A stretch of 64,000 nt of DNA from Halomonas salinarum (GCF_012062845.1 NZ_WWNB01000004.1:124001-188000); one strand, 5' to 3'; shown: positions 38,408 to 48,591, counted from the first letter of the stretch. Numbers and translations: made by a program. The notes: generated by a model from the letters alone, not told the origin.

Positions 38408-39793
38408 ATGGCGTCAATTTCATCACTGGGCATTGGCTCGGGGCTCGACCTCAATGGGCTTTTGGATCAGCTCAGAAGCGCCGAGCGTGAAAAGCTCGCG
38501 CCCATCACACAGCAGCAGCGTAGTTATCAATCGAAGATATCGGCCTATGGTCAGCTGGAAAGTTCGCTGTCGCAGTTTCAGGATGCCGCCGCCAAGCTGA
38601 ATAACGCTGAGTTCTTTCAGGGCGTGACCAGCGAGGTGACCGGCAGCGCCGTAACGGCAGCGGGTGGCAGCGATGCGGCGCCTGGTCGCTACGATATCGA
38701 AGTGACTCAGCTCGCCAGAGCTCAGAGCCTGGCCGCCGATGGTATTGATGATGCTACTCGATCATTGAATTCCGCCGGGACGCTAACCTTGAGCGTAGGG
38801 ACTGGTGCCGACACGACGATCGATATCGCGGCCGATAGCTCTTTGGAGGATGTGCGAGACAGCATCAATGCCTCTGGCGCGGGTATACAGGCCTCAATCG
38901 TCAATGATGGTGATGCGGCCAACCCCTATCGACTGGTGCTGACATCTGAAGCGACGGGTACAGAGTCGGAAATGAACGTGTCGTTCAGTGATACGACCAG
39001 TGATCTTGGCGCGCTGCTGAGCTATGACAGTGCCGGCGGCACGGGCGGCAGCATGACGCAATCGGTCGCGGCCAAAGATGCCGCCCTTAGCGTTAATGGT
39101 ATCGCTATCTCCAGCCAGTCCAACACCGTCGAGGGCGCAGTACAGGGCGTGACGCTGTCGCTTACCGAAACCGGTACCGCGACCCTTGCGGTCGAGCGAG
39201 ATAACGGTGCCGTGGAATCTGCGGTAAAAGGTTTCGTCGATAGCTACAACAAGCTACAGACGAAAATGGCAGATCTGACCCGCTTCAATGCAGAAACCGG
39301 CGATGCGGGCGAATTGCTGGGGGATAGCACGCTTCGCAGTGTCGAGTCTCAGCTTCGCAATGTCTTGGGCGGCGATACCGGAGACGGCACCTTCCAGATG
39401 CTCTCGGATGTCGGCATCAGCCTGCAGGTCGATGGCTCGCTTGAACTCGATGAAGAAGCGCTTGGGGATGCTGTCAGCAATGACCTGGCGGCCCTCAGTG
39501 AATTTTTCACCGGTGCCGATGAGGCCGGCGGTATGGCCGGCCAGGTCGATAGTGTGTTGGGGCGCATGCTCGAAGAAGGTGGCGTGGTAGCCAATTCGAC
39601 TCAGGGTCTTGAAGACACTATCGAGCGCTTGGGTGAGCGCTACACGCGCACCGAGGAAAATATCAACGACACGATTGCTCGCTACCGTACTCAGTTTGCC
39701 CAGCTTGACAGCATGATCGCCAACATGAATTCGACGAGCAGTTATCTGACCCAGCAGTTCGACAATATGAACGCTCAGCTGGGCAGAAAATAG
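38408..39793 (+). CDS. fliD: Filament cap protein (HAP2)
   Basis: 461 residues. N-terminal MASISSLGIGSGLDLNGLLD and the C-terminal helix region RYRTQFAQLDSMIANMNSTS, ending in SYLTQQFDNM, are diagnostic. ATG at 38408 follows AGGAGG with ideal spacing. It begins the fliDST block and carries a sigma-28 promoter. Confidence 0.97.
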   Translation: MASISSLGIGSGLDLNGLLDQLRSAEREKLAPITQQQRSYQSKISAYGQLESSLSQFQDAAAKLNNAEFFQGVTSEVTGSAVTAAGGSDAAPGRYDIEVTQLARAQSLAADGIDDATRSLNSAGTLTLSVGTGADTTIDIAADSSLEDVRDSINASGAGIQASIVNDGDAANPYRLVLTSEATGTESEMNVSFSDTTSDLGALLSYDSAGGTGGSMTQSVAAKDAALSVNGIAISSQSNTVEGAVQGVTLSLTETGTATLAVERDNGAVESAVKGFVDSYNKLQTKMADLTRFNAETGDAGELLGDSTLRSVESQLRNVLGGDTGDGTFQMLSDVGISLQVDGSLELDEEALGDAVSNDLAALSEFFTGADEAGGMAGQVDSVLGRMLEEGGVVANSTQGLEDTIERLGERYTRTEENINDTIARYRTQFAQLDSMIANMNSTSSYLTQQFDNMNAQLGRK

Positions 39794-39852
39794 CCGTCTG
39801 AGCAGCACCGACAACATCAGCCATCCCAGATGCTGGATATGAGGAACTACCT

Positions 39853-40272
39853 ATGAGTGCCATGAGAGGGGCCGCTGCCTACGGCAAGGGAGCCAAGGCC
39901 TATGCTCGCGTCGGCGTGGAAAGCAGCGTGATGTCGGCGTCGCCGCATCAGCTCATCAGCATGCTCTTTGACGGTGCTCAGGCATCGATTCGCAAGGCGC
40001 GCATCCATATGCAGGACGGCAATGTGGCGGAGAAGGGCCTTGCCATTTCCAAGGCATTGGACATCGTCTATAACGGTTTGCAGTCTTCGCTTGATGCCGA
40101 AAAGGGCGGCGAGATTGCCGAGCGACTCTGGTCCCTCTATGACTATGTTGCCCGGCTGCTGATAGAAGCCAACCTGCGCAATGATCCAGAGCGCCTGGAT
40201 GAAGCCTCGGTGTTGCTTGAAAGTATTGGTTCCGCCTGGCGTGATATCGGTGCCCGGCCGAGCGAGGTATGA
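39853..40272 (+). CDS. fliS: Flagellin export chaperone FliS
   Basis: 139 residues, helical. The core ESSVMSASPHQLISMLFDGA and ALDIVYNGLQSSLDAEKGGE match FliS, which binds the flagellin C-terminus and prevents early polymerisation. It lies 59 bp after fliD. Confidence 0.96.
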   Translation: MSAMRGAAAYGKGAKAYARVGVESSVMSASPHQLISMLFDGAQASIRKARIHMQDGNVAEKGLAISKALDIVYNGLQSSLDAEKGGEIAERLWSLYDYVARLLIEANLRNDPERLDEASVLLESIGSAWRDIGARPSEV

Positions 40273-40273
40273 C

Positions 40274-40678
40274 ATGAAAGAGCGGCGGATCATGGAAGAC
40301 AGCAGCGCTTACGCCATTATTGCCGGTTATGAAGCGCTATGGGAGCGTTCGAGCCGGATGCTGGCTTTTGCCTGCGAAGAAGACTGGAACCGCCTGCTCG
40401 AAGAGGAGGCAGACTACGTCGTCGACGTCGAGCGGTTGTCGAAACTGGAAGGCGGCCAAGCGCTGGATGCCAATCAAAGCGAGCGCAAGGCGCTGCTGCT
40501 TGAAGGCATTCTGGAGAACGATCTGGACATCCGCCGTCGTCTAGAAAAACGACGCGAAGAGCTTGCTGCCTTGCTGAACACCAGTCAGCGCAAGCGCTCG
40601 GTTGATAGTGCATATCGCGCTACCTCGGGGTCTCGGGTTCTCGGTGGTCCGGCGCGGTTCCAGAAGGGTGATGCTTGA
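40274..40678 (+). CDS. fliT: Flagellar chaperone FliT
   Basis: 134 residues, helical and charged, in the fixed position after fliS. In enterics FliT chaperones FliD and antagonises FlhDC. ATG at 40274 follows GAGG with 6 nt; another in-frame ATG at 40292 is possible. The sequence is weakly conserved; context supports the call. The stop overlaps the next start (TTGA). Confidence 0.82.
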   Translation: MKERRIMEDSSAYAIIAGYEALWERSSRMLAFACEEDWNRLLEEEADYVVDVERLSKLEGGQALDANQSERKALLLEGILENDLDIRRRLEKRREELAALLNTSQRKRSVDSAYRATSGSRVLGGPARFQKGDA

Positions 40679-41985
40679 GCGGCATTACGCCTTTGATCGA
40701 CACGCTTCTCCATCAAGTGCTGGGGAAGCGGGTCGATATTCAGGTGCCGAAAGACCTCAATGCGCCGGTGAAGCCTACAAGCCCGGGAGAGTCCGTTCAG
40801 GCATTGCGCAGTGATTCGCGGCTCGACCCTCGCCAAACAACCGGCCAGGCGCCCTTAGTCGGTCGTTCGCTAGATCAGGCGTTGCCTGGCACAGCGGAAC
40901 CCCGCTCGCCTAGCCAACTTCCGGCCTCTACGCAAACGCATTTCAGTGCATCGGCGCAAACGATCGCCAATGTTCTTGATCGCTTCCCCGCTCCGCTCTC
41001 TACCCTGCGCGCTCAAGCGCCGCTGATGGTGGCCGCGCCCAACATGGGGGATGCATCTCAGTTGGCGTCGCGCCTTCAGCAAAGCATCGAGACTAGTGGC
41101 CTCTTCTACGAATCGCATGTGTCAAAATGGTATCGCGGCGAAATGCCTCGCCAGCAGCTGATGCTGGAACCACAGATGCAGCGCTTCAATACCGGTAGTG
41201 CTTTTCAGCCACTGACGCCTATCACGTCAGCGCCCATGCTGTTGACCTTCCCGCCGCCCCAGGCGAATAGCAGTTTGCTGAATATCCTCTTTGGGTCCGC
41301 ATCGTTCGCCGGCTCAGATGCGGGTGCTGGCGCCCCCTTGGCAGGAAGTGTGCCATCCGCAGGGGCTTCATCGGTTAGCCAAGGTGCCCATATGTCGCCG
41401 CTTACGCAGCCGGTAGCCGGGCAATCTGCGCCAGCGGGGGCCGGGCAGCTAGCATTGGCGGCGCAGGGCGCTGGTGCAGAGAGGGGCGATACTCAGCCCC
41501 TTGGCGCGGCAGAGCGTGCGATTCAGGCATCGGGGCAAGCCCCAGCCAATGCCGATGGGTTGGACGAGGCGCAACAGAATGTGGTTCGCCATCAGCTGGA
41601 AATGTTGGCCGCGCCGTCGCCGGTGTTGCGCTGGGAAGGTGATGTCTGGTCTGGCGTTTTCATGGCGCTTATCGTGCAGATGCCAGCTGGCAAGCAGGGT
41701 GACAGTGATCAGCCGGGCTCCGGTGAGTCTGAAGAAGACGCAGGCCAGGGCGCTTGGCGGACCCAGATGTCGTTGCAGGTAGCGGGGCTTGGCAAGTTGG
41801 AGGTGGAATTGAGTATTGTCCCAAGGCAACTCGATATCACGTTAAGGGCTGAAGACGAGGCTGTATTAACAAGGCTCAAGGAAGGAGATGCCTCATTGCG
41901 GTCGCGCTTGCAGGCCTGCGGTTTCGATACCATTCATCTCAATATGGACAAGCGGCCCCAGCAGGGTGAAGGAGCTCTAGCGTGA
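40675..41985 (+). CDS. Second FliK-like hook-length control domain protein
   Basis: 436 residues. A long low-complexity N-terminal region (Gly/Ala/Ser/Pro/Gln-rich) precedes a C-terminal FliK-type domain at about 350-425 (TQMSLQVAGLGKLEVELSIV, then LRSRLQACGFDTIHLNM). It starts with TTG in a 4-bp TTGA overlap with fliT, with AAGGG upstream, so translation is coupled. It overlaps flhX by 4 bp. The bona fide fliK is at 23498-24883; this copy may act with FlhX on export specificity (inference). Confidence 0.8.
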   Translation: MSGITPLIDTLLHQVLGKRVDIQVPKDLNAPVKPTSPGESVQALRSDSRLDPRQTTGQAPLVGRSLDQALPGTAEPRSPSQLPASTQTHFSASAQTIANVLDRFPAPLSTLRAQAPLMVAAPNMGDASQLASRLQQSIETSGLFYESHVSKWYRGEMPRQQLMLEPQMQRFNTGSAFQPLTPITSAPMLLTFPPPQANSSLLNILFGSASFAGSDAGAGAPLAGSVPSAGASSVSQGAHMSPLTQPVAGQSAPAGAGQLALAAQGAGAERGDTQPLGAAERAIQASGQAPANADGLDEAQQNVVRHQLEMLAAPSPVLRWEGDVWSGVFMALIVQMPAGKQGDSDQPGSGESEEDAGQGAWRTQMSLQVAGLGKLEVELSIVPRQLDITLRAEDEAVLTRLKEGDASLRSRLQACGFDTIHLNMDKRPQQGEGALA

Positions 41986-42266
41986 GCGAGACATTCCCTG
42001 GTGGTCGACGCCAGGCGGTGGCACTGGCGTACCGCCAAGGAGAAAAGGCGCCCCAGCTCGTCGCCAAGGGGTATGGCGACATGGCAGAGCGCATCATCGA
42101 GGCGGCTCGAGAGCATGACATTTTCATTCATGATGCGCCGGCCCTGGTGGGCATGCTCATGCAGCTGGACCTCGACGAAAAAATTCCCCCGGAACTCTAT
42201 CAGGTGATCGCTGAGCTACTGATCTGGGTTCGTGATCTTGTACCCGCCTCGGATGAGTCGCGTTAG
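41982..42266 (+). CDS. flhX: FlhB C-terminal paralogue (FlhX)
   Basis: 94 residues corresponding only to the cytoplasmic tail of FlhB after its NPTH cleavage point. AVALAYRQGEKAPQLVAKGY here aligns with the segment of flhB beginning AVALRYDQSK, and the tail PPELYQVIAELLIWV aligns with FlhB's C-terminus. It lacks the membrane part and the NPTH site itself. Such FlhX proteins can substitute for cleaved FlhB tails in other bacteria. ATGA overlap with the FliK-like gene. Confidence 0.88.
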   Translation: MSETFPGGRRQAVALAYRQGEKAPQLVAKGYGDMAERIIEAAREHDIFIHDAPALVGMLMQLDLDEKIPPELYQVIAELLIWVRDLVPASDESR

Positions 42267-42657
42267 CGCTACTGTCGTCCATTGTTGGCGCGCCTTCTGC
42301 TGTGCTGTGCACCTTTCTGTCGATGCGTTTCATGCCCTTTGGTTAACAAATAGGCAGGCATTCGTGTAACTTCCTGAAAATTTTTGTTTCAGATGGAGAT
42401 TATCAAGGCGCTTTGCCGTCGCCTTTCAGCGACTGGAGATGGCTGAATGCTTAATTTACGGCCACTTCCTGCCGTATTTCTTTCGTATCACCCTTTGTAA
42501 CGCTTGCCATGGAAGCATCAGACGCTGGTTGCAAAAGTAATCCTAAAGCACTAAAAATGGCCTGCATAAAGACCAGACGTCTAATTATAAAAGCCGACAG
42601 ATGATGTCAGGTATTGTCATGGTTTATTAATAATTCCAAATAATTGCAGGGGCCGGC
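42267..42657 (+). promoter_or_regulatory. flhDC upstream region, 391 bp without a gene
   Basis: An AT-rich leader, unlike the surrounding GC-rich DNA, as expected for the heavily regulated flhDC control region. A possible promoter is TTGCAA (42529-42534), 17 nt, TAAAAA (42552-42557). TGAAA and TTTCA near 42374-42392 form a small inverted repeat. A long 5' leader of about 100 nt would follow. No sigma-28 match. Individual sites are tentative. Confidence 0.5.
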
Positions 42658-42993
42658 ATGATTAATCAGCAGTTACTGGATGAAATCCAGGACTTGAACC
42701 TTTCGTATTTACTGTTAGCGCAGCGCTTGCTGGCTGATGACCGCTCAATGGCGATGTTTCGGCTCAAGGTCGATGAGGAGATGGCGGATCTTCTCGTCTC
42801 GCTGTCGGCGCGCCAGCTCGGCCAGCTGTCTCGCACCAATCAGTTGTTGTGTCAGCTAAGCCTCAATGATGCCGATCAACTGCAGGCCTTGGTTCAGCAG
42901 CGGCGGGAACACGGGCTTGCGCAGACCCATACGTCGATGTTGCTGTCGCAGGCTGAGACTACATCAGCCGGGCAATCTGGGGGCATGGCATGA
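42658..42993 (+). CDS. flhD: Flagellar master regulator subunit FlhD
   Basis: 111 residues. [20 protein letters not shown] and [17 protein letters not shown] match FlhD. It forms the FlhD4C2 activator that recruits sigma-70 RNA polymerase to early flagellar promoters. GCAGGGG lies upstream of the ATG. The stop overlaps the flhC start. Confidence 0.96.
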   Translation: MINQQLLDEIQDLNLSYLLLAQRLLADDRSMAMFRLKVDEEMADLLVSLSARQLGQLSRTNQLLCQLSLNDADQLQALVQQRREHGLAQTHTSMLLSQAETTSAGQSGGMA

Positions 42994-43550
42994 GCGAAAA
43001 AAGCCTAGTGATGGAGATGCAGCAAGTCCAGATGGCGGTTGAGCTTATCGAGCTCGGCGCTCGCCTCCAGGTGCTGGAAACCGAGACGAACTTAAGTCGC
43101 GGACGCTTGATCAGGCTTTACAAGGAAGTAAGGGGTATGTCGCCCCCTAAAGGCATGTTGCCGTTCTCGACGGACTGGTTTATTACTTGGCTACCTAATA
43201 TTCATTCATCACTCTTCTACAATTCCTATCAGCGGCTACGCGTAGATTGTCACTGTGATCGTATGGAGGCCTTCGTCAAGGCGTACCGGCTGTACCTGGA
43301 GCAGATCAGTATTGATGGTGTTGAGCCTGCTCTAGGGCTGACCCGGGCCTGGACGCTGGTGCGTTTCTTTGAGAGCGAACTGCTCGAGCTTGCCACCTGC
43401 ACGGCCTGCAAGGGGCACTTTGTGGCCCATGCCCATACCCCGGCCCAAGAGTTCGTATGCGGTATCTGCCAGCCACCCTCTCGCGCTGGCAAGACACGCA
43501 AGCGTATCGCCCAGGCCAGCGGTGAGAGCTGTGTGTCGGCTTCTCACTAG
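42990..43550 (+). CDS. flhC: Flagellar master regulator subunit FlhC
   Basis: 186 residues. The zinc site has four Cys in the pattern CTACKGHF followed by FVCGIC, at about residues 135-160, as in enteric FlhC. It binds FlhD and DNA. Second gene of flhDC, followed by a terminator and then motAB, the E. coli order. Confidence 0.96.
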   Translation: MSEKSLVMEMQQVQMAVELIELGARLQVLETETNLSRGRLIRLYKEVRGMSPPKGMLPFSTDWFITWLPNIHSSLFYNSYQRLRVDCHCDRMEAFVKAYRLYLEQISIDGVEPALGLTRAWTLVRFFESELLELATCTACKGHFVAHAHTPAQEFVCGICQPPSRAGKTRKRIAQASGESCVSASH

Positions 43551-43639
43551 CACTGCACGTCGCGAAACGGTATATCGAAACGACGTATTGCAGCGCTCTT
43601 GGGTGCTCTCCATGCTGTGATACCTAGCCTTACTTACTG

Positions 43640-43671
43640 ATGCCCCGGCCCATTGGTCGGGGCATTTCGTT
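43640..43671 (+). terminator. Intrinsic terminator after flhDC
   Basis: TGCCCCGGCC, loop CATT, GGTCGGGGCA, followed by TTTCGTT. The stem has one mismatch near the loop and the T tract is short. It separates flhDC from the motA promoter. Confidence 0.75.
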
Positions 43672-43713
43672 GCGGCCAGATGGCGCAACCCGCTGGTTTT
43701 TGCTCCTTGACCC

Positions 43714-43740
43714 TCAAGGCCTGGCGAATATTGCCGATAG
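43714..43740 (+). promoter_or_regulatory. Sigma-28 promoter of motAB-cheAW
   Basis: TCAAGGCC, 11 nt, GCCGATAG with consensus spacing and one change in the -35 core. It lies 40 bp upstream of the motA GTG. Confidence 0.78.
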
Positions 43741-43780
43741 TGGTTTTAGACGCCATTCGCCGAAGTGAAGGACACAGCCA

Positions 43781-44656
43781 GTGTTTATACCCCTCGGATT
43801 CATCATTGTGACGCTGTCGGTTTTCGGCGGTTTTGCCCTGGCCGGCGGTAAGCTGGGCCCTCTCTATCAGCCAACCGAGATCTTGATGATCTGCGGCGGC
43901 GCCTTTGGTGCTTTCGTCGCTGCCAATAACGGCAAGGCAATGAAGGCCACCATCAAGAGTTTCTCCAAGCTCAAACGCACCGCCAAGTACGACAAGCAGA
44001 CCTACATGGAGGTCATGGCGGTGATGTACAAGCTGCTCACCAAGGTGCGCCGCGAAGGCATGCTGGGCATCGAGCGTGACATAGACTCGCCCGAAGATAG
44101 CCCGATTTTTTCTGACCACCCCAAGGTCATCAATGACGCCATGATCATGGGGTTCATCACGGACTACCTGCGTTTGATGGTCAGTGGTGGCATGGATCCT
44201 CATCAGCTGGATGAGCTGATGCTTCATGAGATCGAAGCCTTCGAGCACGAGGCGCACATTCCAGCCGACGCCTTGGCAAAAGTCGGTGATGGCCTGCCGG
44301 CATTCGGCATCGTGGCGGCGGTAATGGGGGTCGTGAAGGCCTTGAGTTCTGCTGATGCTGGCCCGGAACAAATGGGGGTCATGATCGCCCATGCCCTGGT
44401 CGGCACCTTCCTCGGCATCCTGCTCGGCTATGGGTTTTTCAACCCGTTAGCGAGCCGCATTGATCGTCAGGTGCAGGAAGGCGTCAAGATGCTTCAGTGC
44501 ATTCGCGTGACGTTGCTTGCCAGCCTCAATGGCTATGCCCCGCAGCTTGCAGTGGAGTTTGGTCGCAAGGCGCTGCATAGCGATGAGCGACCGGGTTTCG
44601 CTGAACTCGAAGAACATGTGCGCTCGGCCAAGGCTACCGGTACGGGAGGCGCATGA
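43781..44656 (+). CDS. motA: Flagellar stator protein MotA
   Basis: 291 residues. Four membrane helices; GDGLPAFGIVAAVMGVVKAL is the TM3 signature, and the cytoplasmic loop carries the FliG-contacting charged residues near KVRREGMLGIERDID. GTG start with GAAGGA upstream. Forms the proton channel with MotB. It is followed directly by motB, cheA and cheW. Confidence 0.97.
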   Translation: MFIPLGFIIVTLSVFGGFALAGGKLGPLYQPTEILMICGGAFGAFVAANNGKAMKATIKSFSKLKRTAKYDKQTYMEVMAVMYKLLTKVRREGMLGIERDIDSPEDSPIFSDHPKVINDAMIMGFITDYLRLMVSGGMDPHQLDELMLHEIEAFEHEAHIPADALAKVGDGLPAFGIVAAVMGVVKALSSADAGPEQMGVMIAHALVGTFLGILLGYGFFNPLASRIDRQVQEGVKMLQCIRVTLLASLNGYAPQLAVEFGRKALHSDERPGFAELEEHVRSAKATGTGGA

Positions 44657-45582
44657 GTACCAAGGGTCCCCCTATCATCATCCGGCGCAAGAAGGTGGTT
44701 CACAGACATCATGGCGGCAGCTGGAAAATTGCCCTCGCTGACTTCATGACGGCCTTGATGGCGCTTTTCCTTGTGTTGTGGATTCTCTCGTCCGCGACGC
44801 CTCAGCAGCGTCAAGGCGTCGCAGAGTACTTCAGCACGCCGCTGTTGACGGCTATTGCCGGCGGCGAGAAGCAGGCCAGCAGCCCCAATGTCATTCCTGG
44901 AGGTGGGCCAGACCCTACCTCTATCGAGGGTGAGCGAGAGCGTATCGATCGGCGTGTTGATTCACGGCCAAGCAACGTGCCGCAGCGGCTCAGAGAGTTG
45001 CGTCGCCGGATCGAGAATGCCGTCCAGGCCGATCCCGTGTTGCGTGATTTGCGCAACCAGCTTCGCTTCGACATGACGCGCGAAGGCCTGCGTATCCAGC
45101 TTATCGATACCGACAAGCGCCCCATGTTCGAGTTGGGTAGCGATCAGGTTGCGCCCTACATGCGGCGTTTGCTGCGCACGTTGGCGCCGCTTCTCAATGA
45201 GGTATCAAACCCCATCAGCATTAGTGGCCACACCGATAACCTGCGCTATGTGGGCGGGCTTCAGGGCTATAGCAATTGGGAATTATCGTCGGATCGCGCC
45301 AATGCCTCACGGCGAGAGTTAATCGCCGGAGGGCTCGAGCCTGACCATCTACTCCGAGTGGCGGGGATGGGGGATCAAGTGCCGATTCCGGATAGTGAGC
45401 CCGGTGATGCGATAAATCGACGCATTGCCCTGGTGGTGTTGTATCAAGAGATTGCCGATCACATTCGTACGCAAGGGTCGCGTGGAGAAAGATTCGAGGT
45501 GCCATCGGCGATGTCGCCGAGTGACGACTTGCCTGCTGAAGAATTCGTAGAAGGCATTCGCGAGACGCTGGGCGGGCAATGA
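44653..45582 (+). CDS. motB: Flagellar stator protein MotB
   Basis: 309 residues. The membrane helix with the proton-carrying Asp is KIALADFMTALMALFLVLWI. The C-terminal OmpA-like domain includes ISGHTDNLRYVGGLQGYSNW. The text is of the usual proton-driven MotB type. ATGA overlap with motA. Confidence 0.97.
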   Translation: MSTKGPPIIIRRKKVVHRHHGGSWKIALADFMTALMALFLVLWILSSATPQQRQGVAEYFSTPLLTAIAGGEKQASSPNVIPGGGPDPTSIEGERERIDRRVDSRPSNVPQRLRELRRRIENAVQADPVLRDLRNQLRFDMTREGLRIQLIDTDKRPMFELGSDQVAPYMRRLLRTLAPLLNEVSNPISISGHTDNLRYVGGLQGYSNWELSSDRANASRRELIAGGLEPDHLLRVAGMGDQVPIPDSEPGDAINRRIALVVLYQEIADHIRTQGSRGERFEVPSAMSPSDDLPAEEFVEGIRETLGGQ

Positions 45583-45621
45583 TCCCGGTCGGCTCGTTAG
45601 ATGATCAGTTCGGGGACGAGC

Positions 45622-47760
45622 ATGGATATCAGTGAATTTTATGAAACATTCTTCGAGGAAGCCGAAGAACTGCTGGGTGACATGGAACGGCATCTGCTTG
45701 AGCTTGATGTCGACGCGCCTGACGCTGAGCAGCTGAATGCGATTTTTCGTGCGGCCCATTCCATCAAGGGGGGGGCGGGCACCTTCGGATTTGATGTTCT
45801 CCAGCACACGACGCATTTGCTCGAGAACCTGCTCGACTACACGCGCCACGGTGAGTTGGCGTTACGCAGAGATATCGTCAACACCTTTCTGGAAACCAAG
45901 GATATGCTGCACGATCAACTTGACGCCTATCGGCAGGGTACTGAACCCGATCCGGCTGCCTTTGAGCGGATCTGCCAGACCCTGAAGCAGCTCGCCCTCG
46001 ATGAGATTGGCAAGAAGGTCGATGATGATGCGCCTGGCGCAGGCCCGTCATCGACGGATGCTCCTGCCGCCGCATCGCCAGCGCCCGCGGAGAAAGCATC
46101 GGCGGGAGGTGATGAAAGCGGAGCAGAAGGCCGTTTGAGCATCGCCTTGCTGGGTATCGCCGAGAAAGACAGAGAGCTACTAGTTGAAGAGTTGGCCAAC
46201 TTCGGTGAGGTCATCGAGCGTAGCGGTGATGTTGCTCGGTATGAGGTGCTGTTGGAGACATCGACCAGTAGTGACGATATCGAGATGGTGATGTGCTTCA
46301 TTATCGAACCCGACCAACTCGAGATACGTGCGGCAGGCGTTCCTGCGGCAGGCGGCTCTGCGGCAGGCGAATCGGCAGTCGGTGGCGATGCTCAGCAGCA
46401 AGCTTCGGCACCTGCTGCGGCGCCGGAAGCCCCCGCTCAGTCGGCGGATAAGCCCGCCAAGGCCGAGTCAGCGCCTGCTGCGAGCCAACCTGAAGCCAAG
46501 GCACCTGCCAAGCCGAAACCCAAGGCCGGCGCTAGCGGTGAGTCCTCGATCCGTGTGCCGGTCAACAAGGTCGACCAGATCATCAATCTGGTGGGTGAAC
46601 TGATCATTACGCAATCGATGCTGGACCAGACGGTCAGCGAAATGGAAACCACTCAGGGCGGTGCTCTGGTGACGGGCATGAGCCTTTTGCAACGCAATGC
46701 CCGCGATCTGCAAGAAGCAGTGATGTCGATTCGCATGGTGCCAATGGATTACGTGTTCAGCCGCTTCCCGCGGTTGGTGCGTGATCTTGCTGCCAAGCTC
46801 GATAAAGATGTCGAGCTGGTCACCGAGGGTGAGTCCACTGAGCTCGACAAGAGCCTCACCGAGCGCATCATCGACCCGCTGACCCATCTGGTGCGCAATA
46901 GCCTGGATCATGGTATTGAATCCCCGGATAAGCGCGAAGCGGCGGGCAAGTCACGTACCGGTCGCTTGACGCTTTCAGCACAACACCAGGGCGGTAATAT
47001 CCTGATTGAAGTGATCGATGATGGCGCCGGTCTGAATCGCGAAAAACTGTTGGCCAAGGCGCAGTCCAGCGGGATTCAAACGTCCGACAGCATGAGCGAT
47101 GACGAGGTGTGGCAGCTGATTTTTGCCCCCGGATTCTCGACAGCGGATGAGGTCAGTGATGTGTCCGGGCGGGGCGTCGGCATGGACGTGGTCAAGCGCA
47201 ATATTCAGGCCATGGGTGGGCACGTCGAGATCAAGTCAAAAATGGGGCAGGGGACAAACACGCGCATCGTACTGCCGCTGACACTCGCGATCCTTGATGG
47301 CATGTCGATCAGGGTCGGTGAGGAAATGTTCATATTGCCTCTCGGCACCGTGCTTGAGTCGCTACAGCCGCGCAAGGAGGATCTCTTTGCCATGGCCGGC
47401 GATGACGTGGTCATGAAGGTGCGGGACGAGTACTTGCCCGTTGTTGCCGTGCATCAGGCGCTGGACGTTGCCGGTGCCAATACCGAGATGACCAAGTGCA
47501 TTGCCGTGATTGTTCAAAGCGAAGGTCGGCGCTATGCCCTGCTGGTCGATGACCTGATCGGTCAGCAACAGGTGGTCGTCAAGAACCTGGAAACCAACTA
47601 TCGCAAGGTGCCCGGTGTATCGGCGGCCACTATTCTTGGTGATGGTAGCGTGGCCTTGATCCTTGATGTCACCGATTTGCATCGCCTGAGTCGTACCAAG
47701 AGAGAGGCGCAGAGCGCCCGTCGTCAGAACACGCCTGCCAAGGAGGTAGAAGCATCATGA
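45622..47760 (+). CDS. cheA: Chemotaxis histidine kinase CheA
   Basis: 712 residues. The Hpt domain has its phosphorylated His at about 46 ([14 protein letters not shown]). A P2-like domain at about 170-240 and an Ala/Pro/Lys linker at about 245-310 follow. The dimerisation helices begin [23 protein letters not shown] text near 315. The ATPase has N box [15 protein letters not shown] and G boxes DDGAGLN and [11 protein letters not shown] CheW-like regulatory domain closes the protein. ATG at 45622 follows CGGGGACGAG. It phosphorylates CheY and CheB in response to receptors. Confidence 0.97.
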   Translation: MDISEFYETFFEEAEELLGDMERHLLELDVDAPDAEQLNAIFRAAHSIKGGAGTFGFDVLQHTTHLLENLLDYTRHGELALRRDIVNTFLETKDMLHDQLDAYRQGTEPDPAAFERICQTLKQLALDEIGKKVDDDAPGAGPSSTDAPAAASPAPAEKASAGGDESGAEGRLSIALLGIAEKDRELLVEELANFGEVIERSGDVARYEVLLETSTSSDDIEMVMCFIIEPDQLEIRAAGVPAAGGSAAGESAVGGDAQQQASAPAAAPEAPAQSADKPAKAESAPAASQPEAKAPAKPKPKAGASGESSIRVPVNKVDQIINLVGELIITQSMLDQTVSEMETTQGGALVTGMSLLQRNARDLQEAVMSIRMVPMDYVFSRFPRLVRDLAAKLDKDVELVTEGESTELDKSLTERIIDPLTHLVRNSLDHGIESPDKREAAGKSRTGRLTLSAQHQGGNILIEVIDDGAGLNREKLLAKAQSSGIQTSDSMSDDEVWQLIFAPGFSTADEVSDVSGRGVGMDVVKRNIQAMGGHVEIKSKMGQGTNTRIVLPLTLAILDGMSIRVGEEMFILPLGTVLESLQPRKEDLFAMAGDDVVMKVRDEYLPVVAVHQALDVAGANTEMTKCIAVIVQSEGRRYALLVDDLIGQQQVVVKNLETNYRKVPGVSAATILGDGSVALILDVTDLHRLSRTKREAQSARRQNTPAKEVEAS

Positions 47761-48251
47761 CCGACCTGAATGCCGCCAGTGCGGCCGCCGTAGAAGCGCA
47801 TAGCCGCGAATTCCTAGTGTTCTCGCTGGGTGAGGAAGAATATGCCATCGATATCCTCAAGGTGCAGGAAATTCGTGGCTACGAGAACGTCACGCGCATC
47901 GCCAATGCGCCGGACTTCATCAAGGGAGTCACAAACCTTCGCGGTGTGATCGTGCCGATCGTCGATCTGCGCATCAAGTTCCACCTGGATAACGTCGAGT
48001 ATGGCGGTCAAACAGTAGTTATTGTCGTCAATGTCGGTGATCGGGTCGTTGGCATTGTCGTGGATGGCGTATCGGATGTCATGACACTCACGCCTGAGCA
48101 GATCAAGCCGGCGCCCGAGTTTGGCGTCACGCTCTCTTCTGATTATTTGAGCGGTCTGGGTAGCCTTGAAGATCGCATGCTGGTGCTGGTTGATATCGAC
48201 AAGCTGTTGACCAGTGATGAAATGGCGTTGGTCGATACCGTCGGCGCCTGA
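47757..48251 (+). CDS. cheW: Chemotaxis adaptor CheW
   Basis: 164 residues with the single CheW domain ([39 protein letters not shown]). It links receptors to CheA. The start overlaps the cheA stop, and a strong terminator follows. Confidence 0.97.
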   Translation: MTDLNAASAAAVEAHSREFLVFSLGEEEYAIDILKVQEIRGYENVTRIANAPDFIKGVTNLRGVIVPIVDLRIKFHLDNVEYGGQTVVIVVNVGDRVVGIVVDGVSDVMTLTPEQIKPAPEFGVTLSSDYLSGLGSLEDRMLVLVDIDKLLTSDEMALVDTVGA

Positions 48252-48285
48252 CAATCCCTGGTAAGGCCTCTAGTAACGCCCCTTG

Positions 48286-48318
48286 AATCGCCCGGCTACT
48301 GTCGGGCGATTTTTTTTG
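48286..48318 (+). terminator. Intrinsic terminator after cheW
   Basis: TCGCCCG and CGGGCGA stem with a GCTACTGT loop, then eight or more T residues, 35 bp after the cheW stop. Confidence 0.93.
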
Positions 48319-48346
48319 ATGCAGGTCATGTCTTAAAGCTTTTGAT

Positions 48347-48373
48347 TAAAGCTCCACCTTTGGCGGCCGATAG
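48347..48373 (+). promoter_or_regulatory. Sigma-28 promoter of the first chemoreceptor
   Basis: TAAAGCTC, 11 nt, GCCGATAG with consensus spacing, directly after the cheW terminator. It leaves a leader of about 210 nt before the receptor gene, in which no small gene with a ribosome site was seen. Confidence 0.85.
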
Positions 48374-48591
48374 GTTTTTATGTGCCGCAATAGCTCTGGA
48401 TGGCAGTTGTCGACTCAGGTCGGGCCATTCAAGACATAAAAAGAAGTACGGCAAATTTTATTACCAAAAGACACAACATCATCTCGCCCTGACGAACGCG
48501 AGTGGGACATCGGTTGCTGCTGTCGGTAACGGTGCCCGGTCAAGGACGGCGAAAGTTGATCGACTTCGCCAACAATAGGAAAGGGGTTCCA

